Shown in pieces: positions 6,983-15,232 of a stretch of DNA of 15,768 nucleotides. Source of the stretch: Larix sibirica (lineage: Eukaryota > Streptophyta > Pinopsida > Pinales > Pinaceae). A model generated the notes under the pieces. The model saw only the letters and a list, made by a program, of their open reading frames with translations, did no database searches and had not been told where the DNA came from. The position numbers and the translations under genes are program-made. The first letter of the stretch is position 1, and each line of letters opens with the position of its first letter. The DNA lies in NCBI GenBank assembly GCA_004151065.3, contig NWUY0300060401.1, forward strand, positions 23,977 to 39,744, given 5' to 3'.

Positions 6983-8429
6983 GAGGAAAACTACAAAATT
7001 TTTGCAAATGATAAACATGCGCCCGTTGGCATTCCACCTGTCCACAAGTTTTATTTATTCTTCTCGATTGTTTGAACCTATGGAGATCCATATTGGTGTT
7101 TTCGAGAGCTGCTAGTTACCAGGTGTCACTGCCCTTCCACTTATCTTTAGGCATAGGTATGTGATATTGTTACCAGGTGTCACTGCCCTTCCCCTTCAAT
7201 ACAATCCTTGACGCGCACTATTGGGTTCATGGTGAGGATTAGTTATTTTTCTTCTTCAGTCACCTGGCTTTGGATATGGGACTCATGTTTATTCCAGACA
7301 TATTAATGATGTTTGACTCATGTTTATTATTGAACCAGAATGAAGGTTGCACATAGAACATGATAGGAGGTTTCAAAGGCATATATTTTCAATAGTTGTC
7401 ATCCCACCGAAGATGTATATAAGAAATTACAAAGAAAGCCTCCGATGCAATATAAGCCCATTCATTAAAGCAACAATGAACTAAAAGGAATCCCTTTTAA
7501 AACTGTGAGCTCATAACCAAACACGAAGGAAAAATTGAGCTCTAAATGTTGAAAAGAAATGCAAAATCCATGACGTCTCAACCTTCTATCTTCCAATATT
7601 GTGCGTCCATTGAGATACTAAATGCCAAGCATGCCCACAACATTTGAGGTCCTCAAGATTTTTCAGAGCGGGCGAAACGCTTCGACAATCCCTTCTGCAC
7701 CTCTTTAAATACAAGACAAAACCGAGTGTGTAATGGAATTGAAACTAAGGAACATGTATAGATATTTTGCATAGTCATTTCTTTTCATTTCTAGTCATCC
7801 AAGAGCCTAACAGTGCGACAATGGAAAGTAAGGCTACTTTTAGGTCCATCTGTTAAGGTGAAAGGAGAGTGTCTTTTCTCTGGAGGTACGATCTAATTAT
7901 TTTATTGTTATTTTTATTTTTCTGTATATTTTAAAACTAACATCCACTTGCATGCAAGTTCCAAGGAAAATTTTAGGGGCAAAATTTAGCCCATGGGCTA
8001 TTTTTGTGTCATGTCCCCAATTTTANATTCGCCAATTTGCATTTTTTTCAAAGGTGATTCACCCAAATTCCATGGGATAATTTTTTTTAACTCTAAAAAT
8101 TACACTTTGAGAAAATTATGGATCTAAGCGTGAAGTACTCATGATGTCAAGGTTTCACCTAGTTAAGCTTAGAACATTGAAAGCAACAAAGGTTCCAATA
8201 ACCTCATGTCCTTAGGGGTCTAAAACTGGTCGCAACGGTTTTTTTTGTACTGATGACTATTAACTTCATGAATTGAGTAATAAAAAATCCTTTTGGGGAA
8301 TACCTACATCCTGAACTTGAGATTTTTAATCATTCAACTTCCTTTTAGTTTATGTTTATTCATACCTTTTTAACAAACTATAAGTATAATGCGTTGTATA
8401 TATTATTTTGTTTAACTTGTACAATTTTC
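6983..8429. other. AT-rich region without recognisable gene
   Basis: No protein motif was found in any frame. It holds a 24-bp direct repeat (7115-7138 and 7169-7192), a 14-bp direct repeat GACTCATGTTTATT (7280-7293 and 7315-7328), two 14-bp perfect palindromes (7946-7959, 7987-8000) and an ambiguous base at 8026. It may be the decayed 3' part of the gypsy element or an unknown repeat. Confidence 0.5.
7115..7192. repeat. 24-bp perfect direct repeat pair
   Basis: The sequence beginning GTTACCAGGTGTCACTGCCC is present at 7115-7138 and 7169-7192, identical over 24 bases, with 30 bases between the copies. It is GC-richer than its surroundings. This could be a short local duplication or two units of a 54-bp repeat whose intervening part has diverged. 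Confidence 0.95.
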
Positions 8430-8992
8430 ACAAATTTTCACATTGTAGGCATTTCACTTTAACATCTCCTTTTTGTAAAATAAAACTAGCTTCTAGATTC
8501 AAGTTTTTGTTCTCTTTAAGATAACACGGATTATTAGCCTAAAAGATTTCATTTTACAATAACAATCACAATGAAAATATTAACACCTCACACAAGCAAA
8601 TATGTGTACAATCACTAAATGCACTGCTCATAAAGTAAATAATCAGATTATGCAATTTAACAATGTTTATTTAGTGCTTAAAAGACATATACTTCGCATT
8701 TAGTATTCAANACAAATTTTCACATTGTAGGCATTTCACTTTAACATCTCCTTTTTGTAAAATAAAACTAGCTTCTAGATTCAAGTTTTTGCTCTCTTTA
8801 AGATAACATGGATAATTAGCCTAAAAGATTTCATTTTACAATAACACTCACAATAAAAATATTAACACCTCACACAAGCAAATATTTGTACAATCACTAA
8901 ATGCATTGCTCATAAAGTAAATAATCAAATTATGCAATTTAACAATGTTGATTTAGTTCTTAAAAGACATATACTTCGCATTTAGTATTCAA
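8430..8992. repeat. 281-bp tandem duplication separated by one ambiguous base
   Basis: Copy 1 is 8430-8710 and copy 2 is 8712-8992. They are the same length and, by eye, differ at about ten single bases with no indels (about 96 percent identity). Both begin ACAAATTTTCACATTG and end TTTAGTATTCAA. The single N at 8711 sits exactly between them. It is either an old tandem duplication or two haplotype or paralogue copies joined during assembly. Confidence 0.95.
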
Positions 8993-9249
8993 ATTAATAA
9001 TCTAACATACAACTATTTCGATTCTTATTAGTTTTATAAATTTTCTTTACTTAAAGGATAACACTTTCATTTCATTTGTTTGTTTCATTAGGTAGACATT
9101 TAATCTTATTATTATTATTATTAACATAGTTCCATTTCGTCGATACTTACAATTTTATATTTCTTTCATTAGATTTTTTTATGTGCTTTTAACTTAGTTT
9201 GATTTCATTTTTATAATGTTAGTGCAATTTATCATTGTATATATTTTTT
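8993..9249. other. AT-rich spacer, includes TTA microsatellite
   Basis: It contains six TTA units at 9106-9123. No coding signal was found. The reverse transcriptase and RNase H of the copia element to the right would be expected here on the minus strand, but no trace is visible. Confidence 0.7.
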
Positions 9250-9299
9250 CGGCTAACACTTGTAGGTAAAAATTGAGGACTATTAACAATACCCATGTT

Positions 9300-9892
9300 T
9301 CCATCCCTATCTTCCCCTTGATCAACCCTCTATGGGTGTCCTTGATTGTTTTTTCCCTATTCATTTTGAGCATTAATACATCTCAACTGTAAACAATCTT
9401 CTTAATTATTGGGTTCCAAAGTTTAAAACCTTTCACACCATCTTTATAACCAATAACGATACATTTTTTTAGCTTTATTATGTAGCTCACTCCTTTTTTT
9501 CCATTGGAATATGTACATAAGCATCACACCCATAAAATTTCAGATGTTTAAGAGAGGGTTTCTTACCAATCCATACCTCATGCAGAGTTTTGTCAACCAA
9601 TGCTAATGTGGGTGATCAATTTACCAAGTAACAAGTAGTATCCACTATCTTTGTGCATAATTTTTTTCCTAACCTAACACCATTAAGCATTATCCTTACC
9701 TTTTCCATCAACATCCTATTAATCCTTTTTGCAACTCCATTATGTTAACATGCATATGGAGTATTCCTCTTCCTTGCTATTTTGCGCTTCTTACAAAATT
9801 CTGTGAGTTTATTCTCGGAGAACTCCCCATCATTATCCGTCCTCAACACCAAGTTATTTTCTTCTTTGTTTGATTCTCTACAAAATTCTTAA
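9300..9892 (-). pseudogene. Integrase of Ty1/copia element, 5' part missing, broken
   Basis: The integrase starts in mid-core. Just past the NN are FVENQTKKK and then LRTDNDGEF, which carries the second catalytic Asp (9837-9835), followed by FCKKRKIARK. The third acidic residue lies in HNGVAKRI, where Lys (9729-9727) replaces the Glu expected in NGVAER; a stop (9747-9745) lies just before it. Downstream are YLVN-stop-SP, LVDKTLHEVWIGKKPSLKHL, FYGCDAYVHIP, KCIVIGYKDGVKGFKLWNP and KKIVYS-stop-DV, all typical of the copia integrase C-terminal side. The HHCC zinc finger and first catalytic Asp are absent. The sequence becomes unrecognisable beyond about 9300. Confidence 0.88.
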
Positions 9893-9899
9893 NNTTTGT

Positions 9900-10275
9900 A
9901 CAGAGTTCCATACCGAACTCCCCTCATCAATACCATTGATCCTCGAACCATTTTGCATGTTTCTTTTGCAAATATAGTTTGTATGGTTGCATCATTCATC
10001 TTGCCAACGGATATTAAGTTTCAAGCTAGCTCTAGAATGTGTAAAACCCCAAATGAGAGTTCTAATCCTTCCATCCTTGAGAAACAACTTAACTCTTCCA
10101 TGTCCTATGATTTTGGCTATTGATCCATCTCCTAAGAAAACATCACCTCCATTATGTTCCTTATATTCACAGAACCACTCCCTATGAGGAGTCGTATGAA
10201 AAGATGCACATGAATCAATTATCCATACATCACGATCTGAATGGATACTTGTAGAATCCAGGTACACATACCCTC
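9900..10275 (-). pseudogene. Protease of Ty1/copia element, broken
   Basis: This is an aspartic protease that would process the polyprotein. The 91-residue open piece (9992-10267) is in the same frame as gag. It has VWIIDSCASFHTTPHREWF, with catalytic Asp at 10216-10214. The usual D-S-G triad reads D-S-C. Next come GGDVFLGDGS and GHGRVKLFLKDGRIRTL; after RTL the frame is lost. The C-terminal part reappears in another frame as CKMVRGSMVLMRGVRYGTLY, ending beside the NN at 9893-9894. That last block is the normal link to the integrase zinc finger, which is then missing. The G-to-C active-site change and the frameshift make it inactive. Confidence 0.88.
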
Positions 10276-10279
10276 CTTC

Positions 10280-11054
10280 TTTTCAGGATTTCTTCACCTC
10301 TGTGGTAGGGGCATCATCAAATTCCTTTTCTTTATCAACATTTTTAGATCTACAATCCTTCTTATAACTCCTAGATTTACTGCTTTTCTAGTATTTCCTC
10401 AAAGTTTTTTTTGGAGATTTAGATCTCCCCCTAGAAGTCTTATTTTTATTTCTATCTTAGGGACAACCTCTCTGCACGAACAAGGCATCCATGCTATGAC
10501 TATCCATGGTTTTATTCCACATTTCCTTTGATAATAGGGATGCCACTATTTTCTCAAACTTTAAAACGACTTGAGAAGTAATACCTATTGCTAGAATCAA
10601 ATTATCCCAAAAATACGGCAAAGAACATAGCAATGGAATGAATTTATCTTCTTCCTCCATCTTAATACAAATAGAGGTAAGTTGACTTACCAGAGTATTT
10701 TAGACATTTATACGATCTTTCATTGATTAGTTGTCATCCATCCTTAGATAATACAACTTCTTTTAAAGAAAAAACTTGTTTACTACGAACTTTGATTTAT
10801 ACAAACTCCTTAGCTTATTTCATAACTTCAATGCATTGTCTTCTCCATATACATTCAACAACACTTAATCTAATAAGAAAATTCAAATTTTAATCCTTTC
10901 CCTTTTTTCTAGTTTCTCCCAATCTTCTTTAATTGATCTAGTAAGTTGCGTACCTCAATCCACATCAATCCATTGTTCTTGATCTACAAGAAGAGTTTCC
11001 ATAGCTCAAAGTTCTATTAAATTTATTGATCTCAATTCTAGAACTACTTTCCAT
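10280..11054 (-). pseudogene. gag of Ty1/copia element, broken
   Basis: gag forms the particle shell and binds RNA. A start ATG at 11054-11052 opens MESSSRIEINKFN. After small frameshifts near 11000-11025 the main frame has LLVDQEQW, VLLNVYGEDNALKL, LRSLYKSKFVVNKFF, KKLYYLRM, EEEDKFIPLLCSLP, LKFEKIVASLLSKEM and SMDALFVQRG, the usual motif order of the plant copia gag family. A basic Ser-Arg-Lys linker follows. The zinc knuckle (10393-10352) has the right 14-residue spacing, but three of four ligands are replaced (Tyr, Ser, Ser) and only the last Cys of KKDC remains. At least eight in-frame stops are present. The 67-residue open piece is 10457-10660. Confidence 0.88.
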
Positions 11055-11630
11055 TCTCTTTCAACACACAAATAACCATTGCAAATATCCCACTAAATCC
11101 AAGTTTATAACAGACTAAAGATAATCTTTCTCTATAAAACGAGTTGAACCATAAAAAACAAAGGTGTGCACTTAAAGCCAATAATTGAGTTGTAATATAA
11201 CATGTAAGTTTTAAACTTGCGAAGTGAAATAATGCATATGAATTCTTAAGAAAAACAAAGATTAAATATTGCCACACACATAGTACATAGAGATTTACCC
11301 TAAAATCCTTAACCAAGAAACCAACAAAACATAGAGTGGCAACTCTATCTTTCTCATTGTGCTTTTCTTAACCATTTACAATGAAATATTTAGGTATTCC
11401 ACAACATCCAAAACCCTAATCCATTAACTTGGATTAGATTAAGACCCCAATTCATTAACCATGATTAATTATATATTTTCTGAAAAAATAGATCAAAATT
11501 GTTTGTTGGGGCTAATGTCGCTCACCAAAATCTGATCCGTGGTGTGGAAGAAGGGGCATTGGCACCCACCCCAAGTTTGTTCCCTGTGTATATAGAATAA
11601 CACTAGATAGAGAAGGATCGTAAGGTGCTG
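11055..11630. other. Junction region between copia and second gypsy element
   Basis: On the minus strand this lies upstream of copia gag, where its leader, primer site and 5' LTR should be. No TGGTATCAGAGC-like site was found. A small hairpin CTAATCCA-TTAACT-TGGATTAG is at 11416-11437. From about 11480 to 11630 the sequence is GC-richer (TGTTGGGGCTAATGTCGC near 11502) and is not reverse transcriptase, although it directly abuts the RT break at 11631. It may be an LTR end or a third element. The 90-residue open frame at 11044-11316 is hydrophobic and Leu/Phe/Cys-rich, and probably chance. Confidence 0.5.
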
Positions 11631-12060
11631 CACCTCATAATGTCCTTCAAGCGCGTGGAAAGTTGTCTTAGAGATGTCGGTCTCTTTCATTTGGATTTGG
11701 TGATATCCCAAACAAAGGTCAATTTTGGTGAAAAAATTAGATCCATGAATCTCATCCAAGAGATCATCATTAATTGGAATGTGCACTTTATCCTTGATGG
11801 TCAACTTATTGATTTCCCAAAAATGATGACTCGTGCATCAAGTGCCTTCCTTCTTTAATACCATGACCACCAGTGATGAGTAACGGATAGTACTGATATA
11901 TATGACTCCCACCTTTAAAAAATCCTTAAGGATATTTTATATATCATTATTCTATGCAAAAGGGTGCCTATAAGGATGCACATTTCGTGGTTGAATACCT
12001 AGAATCAATGGAATACCATGGTCAAGCTCCCGAAGTAAAGGTGGTAGACCCTGGGGTGTT
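11631..12060 (-). pseudogene. Reverse transcriptase N-terminal part (gypsy), truncated
   Basis: The lead-in reads TPQGLPPLLRELDHGIPL then GIQPRNVHPYRHPF. These are the standard blocks before gypsy RT. Next are LKDFLKVGVI, VVMVLKKEGT and a stop, then the open piece (11493-11804) with [35 protein letters not shown] (motif A, catalytic Asp 11720-11718) and [16 protein letters not shown]. Similarity ends at once after HYEV at 11631, before motif C, so the enzyme lacks its catalytic [YF]xDD. The open frame runs on for 46 codons into unrelated sequence. Confidence 0.9.
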
Positions 12061-12134
12061 TTAGATACCTGTTAATGTTTACATAAGACCAACTGAAAAT
12101 TAGGGTGAATCTTTTATGTGGGGAATCCACTGCC

Positions 12135-12315
12135 TTTTTTTAACTAGGGGAATAAACAACTAGGGTGGGGATTGTACTTGCATGAAATGGGGTCGATTCT
12201 CATCCACTACCACTATACCCCTAGGTGCACCCACACAGCCTGTAAGCATGGGGCACAAGTAAGTTGAGGTTTGAACCTATGACGTCACAAGGGTTTCCTT
12301 AACAATATACTCTAC
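12135..12315 (-). mobile_element. tRNA-derived SINE-like insertion
   Basis: On the minus strand a box A-like sequence TAGAGTATATTGTTAAGG (12314-12297) is followed by a box B-like GGTTCAAACC (12277-12268; consensus GGTTCGAnnCC). The spacing is close to that of a tRNA gene promoter, and an A-rich end GTTAAAAAAAGG lies near 12142-12131. The block is GC-richer than its surroundings and interrupts the protease-RT region of the second gypsy element at a point where the protease frame stops. Together this fits a tRNA-derived SINE nested in the gypsy copy. Target duplications could not be identified. Confidence 0.5.
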
Positions 12316-12885
12316 CTCCAGTCGATTTGCACCCCTACAGGCTGGTATCCACAACTTGTAAGGCATAAAAATGTGAAATAATACATGCATGGCCTTTCTT
12401 CAATGAACTTCTCCATACAATGAGGGATGACAATTTTTGGTGAACTAGATGTAATCCCCTTAAGGGTGTGTTTATGTGCTTCCTTGGTCGATCTCTTGTA
12501 TAAATCCTTGAAATGCATGGTGATAGGTCCCAAAGTGTGTAATTATTCTTCCCTGCAAATTGCATCACACTTGCCCATTTCAATAGTAAACATGTTAGTT
12601 TTGAGATGATACCCATCCGTTTGAAGTTTTAAATGTTCAAATTACCCACCACAGTTCATCATACTAGCATTGGATATCATAATTTGAAAATTTGAGATGA
12701 CACTGACATAACTATTGGTTTCTCTGGCCATTGGTCTATGATTAAAATTGTGGGTGTTTCCACTATCAATCAAAACTCTCATTTTGTGGTGTTTTATTTA
12801 ACCAATCAACTTCAAGGTTTGAGGTGTTGAAAAACCCAACAAGGCATGGAGAGAAATTTGGGGTTCCTTGCACATAGCTAGAAAG
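12316..12885 (-). pseudogene. Protease of second gypsy element, broken
   Basis: PQISLHALLGF and TPQTLKLIG lead into RVLIDSGNTHNF (about 12785-12745), an intact D-S-G aspartic protease active site. Then come HLKTNMFTIEMGKCDAI, LGPITMHFKDLYKR, HTLKGITSSSPKIVIPHCMEKF and a C-terminal stretch up to 12312, the usual blocks after the protease in this family. The second protease motif (I-L-G-x-x-W-L) is ruined at CDAICREE-stop-L. At least three further stops and frame changes are present between 12600 and 12720. The 73-residue open piece at 12312-12533 is the real coding frame; the 93-residue one overlapping it is partly a shadow. Confidence 0.85.
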
Positions 12886-12949
12886 GCGGTGTCTTCTTGC
12901 AAATGAGGGGTTGTGTCTTCCAGTTTGGGTGAAAAAGTGTCTTTAGTTG

Positions 12950-13860
12950 CGATGTCTTCCGATTGTTTCTATGGGGAGACATCCACATGGAATATATTTT
13001 TACTTTACATTCGTTCCCTTTGAAATATTGTTCATCAAAACTATATAAAATTTTGAGGAAGTGATGTTGTATCATCTCTTTGAAAGTTTCTAGATTTTTA
13101 ATGGCCAAGAGGTGGATGGGATGGGGGTAGTTACCAACAAACACCCAATGTGAGAAGTGAATGAAGATCTTTTGGTTTGATCATTGATCACTATCTCATC
13201 TTCTTTATCTCTTTCATAAGCTTTCAACCATGTGATTGGGTGTTGCATCGTGATGTGGGAACTAATTGCCTTCATGAGACTACTAAAGAAGCATTCTTTA
13301 AAGAAAGAATTTGATAGGATCTCTCTGTAGATTGCTCAAAGGATGCCATATAATCAATAGTTGTTCCTATTTGATATATTTTTTCAGTCGTCCGAGATAG
13401 TGAGTGTCACATTCAAAATGGGCATAAATGGCTTTCACAAACTGGGTCCAAGCAATGTAACATCCATAAGTTTTCTTATACCACTTCCAACATCTAGGAA
13501 TATTTTGGACCCAAGTATAAGAATCCACTTGAGTTTCTAAATGTCATAAGTAATTCCATGGAGAGATTTTTTTTTTTTCCATTTGGGTAATCCATAAAAA
13601 TGGATCAGAACCATCAAACTTTTTCATGTCTAATTTGGGAAAGTGATGCCACAGCTTGTGATCATGAAAGGGTGTGTGATTCCCATGGTTACCCTAAAAG
13701 AATGTATAAAATTGCAAATCTTCATCTACTAACGATACTTAGGGGTTGGATCCATGTGGAATTATTCACCCTTATCCTTCATGGATTCCATTATCTTTCG
13801 TAGCCAATCTTGAATATGGACCATCTATTTTTCCACGTGTTGATCAATCTAAGAGGGAAT
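12950..13860 (-). pseudogene. gag of second gypsy element, broken
   Basis: Starting near 13860 the minus strand reads VEK-stop-MVHIQDWLRKIMESMKDKG. Next is HHFPKLDMKKFDGSDPFLWI (13660-13600), where FDGxDPxxWI is the signature of the gypsy gag capsid region. It continues with RCWKWYKKTYG, AWTQFVKAIYAHFE, YERDKEDEIVI and a zinc-knuckle segment LYSFDEQYFKGNEC (13048-13007). In the knuckle the first two Cys and the His are replaced (Leu, Phe, Asn) and only the last Cys remains. A poly-T run at 13567-13579 encodes a Lys run in the middle. Many stops and frame changes rule out function. Confidence 0.82.
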
Positions 13861-14945
13861 TGAAACCTATTGCAACCTATTCTACCCCTTTTTCTACCTA
13901 AATAGTTCCTAGTAAAAAACAAAAGGAAAAGCAAGGAATAATAGCGATGGACTTTCAAAATGTTAGTGTTTGATTCTAGGCACAGGAAAGATAAACCAAG
14001 GAAGCAACATGAATGGTCTAGATTAAGTAGCGTGTTATATAAAAAGGAGGTTCCCTGAGCGAATGGCCTAGATTGGTCGTGCACATTCCTAATATTCCAT
14101 CAAGACCATTCATGCTAAAGTAACAGCATGATGGATATAAAATGGGGACCCTGTGCAAATGGATATGATATTATGTACACCTTTCCAGCGTCTCATTGGT
14201 ACCATTCCCGCTATTGAAATAACACGTAGTACCTAGGGAGGATACCGCGCACCAACGTTAGATATTGATTTTCCCATGCCCAAGCTGGGTCATCCAGACT
14301 GTTCCTGTTTCGGGATACCATCCGTCGTTAAATATAGGAACTAAATATCCACTAGATGGGCCAAGATTCATAAAAAAACAAGAGATTATGTTGAAGATAC
14401 CGCTATTATTTACAAATTCTCATATTTTTTCCCTGGACTAAATCTTTATAAATAAATAATATCATTGTTGGGTCTACTCACCAATCAAATAAATATCTTT
14501 CATACAACCTAATTAGATGGAAAGATAGTGCCACCTTAATTCCCCATGAATTCAACATTAATGCTCAAACAAATCAAATTCAAAGAGTTGCTTTCTAGTT
14601 CATAAATACCTCTAATTCATTCCCCTGTACCTAATTTACCAAATCAGTTTCAGGTATTGTTGCTGATATTTGCACCTGAAGCTGATTTTTATGTGACAAG
14701 ACTCCTGCATCCACCAAGCACTATTTGTGGACAATCAACACTATTCAAAATACGTTCACCACCTCTAGTCTTAGATGGGCAAGTCATCAATAATTCCCAT
14801 CTAAGTTCAACAATTTTCATTGTAGTTTCTTGTCTCCTCTACATATCCTCTTAAGAAATATCTTTACCTATATGCCTGCTTGGAACACATGTATAGAAAA
14901 AATAAAGTTGCTTCCAAGAGCTTGTCCTCCCTATCTATGTTTTCC
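13861..14945 (-). other. Leader region of second gypsy element, possibly with insertion
   Basis: The stretch between the primer site and gag is about 1.1 kb, with no protein motif. The part at about 13980-14340 is GC-richer than its neighbours. It has a 12-bp inverted repeat (CATGAATGGTCT at 14008-14019, AGACCATTCATG at 14103-14114), a direct repeat GAATGG[TC]CTAGATT (14011-14024, 14061-14074) and a TATA-like TTATATAAAAAGG at 14035-14047. That part may be a separate inserted repeat. The open frames at 13791-14084 (minus) and 14657-14854 (plus) look like chance. Confidence 0.5.
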
Positions 14946-14947
14946 AG

Positions 14948-14958
14948 GTCTGATACCA
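14948..14958 (-). other. Primer binding site of second gypsy element
   Basis: On the minus strand this reads TGGTATCAGAC, a match over its first ten bases to the initiator-Met tRNA site TGGTATCAGAGC. The next bases (CCTGG) fit the usual continuation if one G is missing. It lies at the inner end of the LTR-like block that reaches 15232 and in the same orientation as gag, protease and RT. Confidence 0.72.
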
Positions 14959-14959
14959 A

Positions 14960-15232
14960 TAATACCTCTTCTTTCTAGGTTCCCCCCTTATAGACATATG
15001 GGCCTCAATAACCACTCTATAAACCACCAAATATATTCCCAAGCAACTCATTGGAGCTTTTTACATAAAATCCTTAACCTCCTAGTTTAAGAACAAACTC
15101 TAGCCCTCCGGGCTAGCAAGCTAGTCCCTAATTGCTTCGTATTCCCTCATTTCATACAACTTTGCACCAAGAAATACAATCCTGTCACATCCCTAGGTAC
15201 CACCCCAAGGAAGGAGGTATTGTCTCATGACA
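14960..15232 (-). mobile_element. Probable 5' LTR of second gypsy element
   Basis: On the minus strand it begins TGTCATGAGAC at 15232 and includes a GGGGTGG...GGGATGTGACAGG block (15206-15182) that resembles many plant gypsy LTR starts. It ends next to the primer site; the final CA is not intact (it reads TA). Two adjacent small hairpins, TAGCCC-TCC-GGGCTA (15101-15115) and CTAGC-AA-GCTAG (15113-15124), lie inside. Its exact ends are inferred from the TG start and primer site because no second LTR copy is in the window. Confidence 0.6.

Larger units (their letters stand above)
9250..11054 (-). mobile_element. Ty1/copia retrotransposon remnant: gag, protease, integrase
   Basis: On the minus strand the order gag, zinc knuckle, protease, integrase is readable, and integrase follows directly after protease, which is the copia arrangement. 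From about 11025 to about 10060 everything stays in one frame with only in-frame stops, so substitution rather than frameshift dominates the decay there. LTRs, a primer site, reverse transcriptase and RNase H were not found. An NN gap at 9893-9894 lies where the first half of integrase should be. Confidence 0.9.
11631..15232 (-). mobile_element. Second Ty3/gypsy element, 5' half (LTR, PBS, gag, PR, partial RT)
   Basis: On the minus strand a probable LTR, a primer site, a long leader, gag, protease and the start of reverse transcriptase follow in the normal order. The element stops abruptly inside reverse transcriptase at 11631, so the rest of pol and the 3' LTR are missing. The gag-protease-RT motifs, including a GLPP, DHGI and NVHPYR block before RT, resemble plant chromovirus-type gypsy elements. 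The integrase end that would carry a chromodomain is not present to test this. It is a different family from the gypsy element at 1833-5691. Confidence 0.85.

Noticed and set aside
8430-8992. Pair of LTRs
   Set aside because: The copies are adjacent with one base between, lack TG...CA ends and have no primer site.
9896-10531. Plus-strand open frames at 9896-10123, 9987-10187 and 10241-10531
   Set aside because: They are opposite copia protease and gag, which are clearly coded on the minus strand.
12268-12314. A functional tRNA gene
   Set aside because: Box A- and B-like sequences exist, but no cloverleaf with acceptor and anticodon stems can be drawn; a SINE is more likely.
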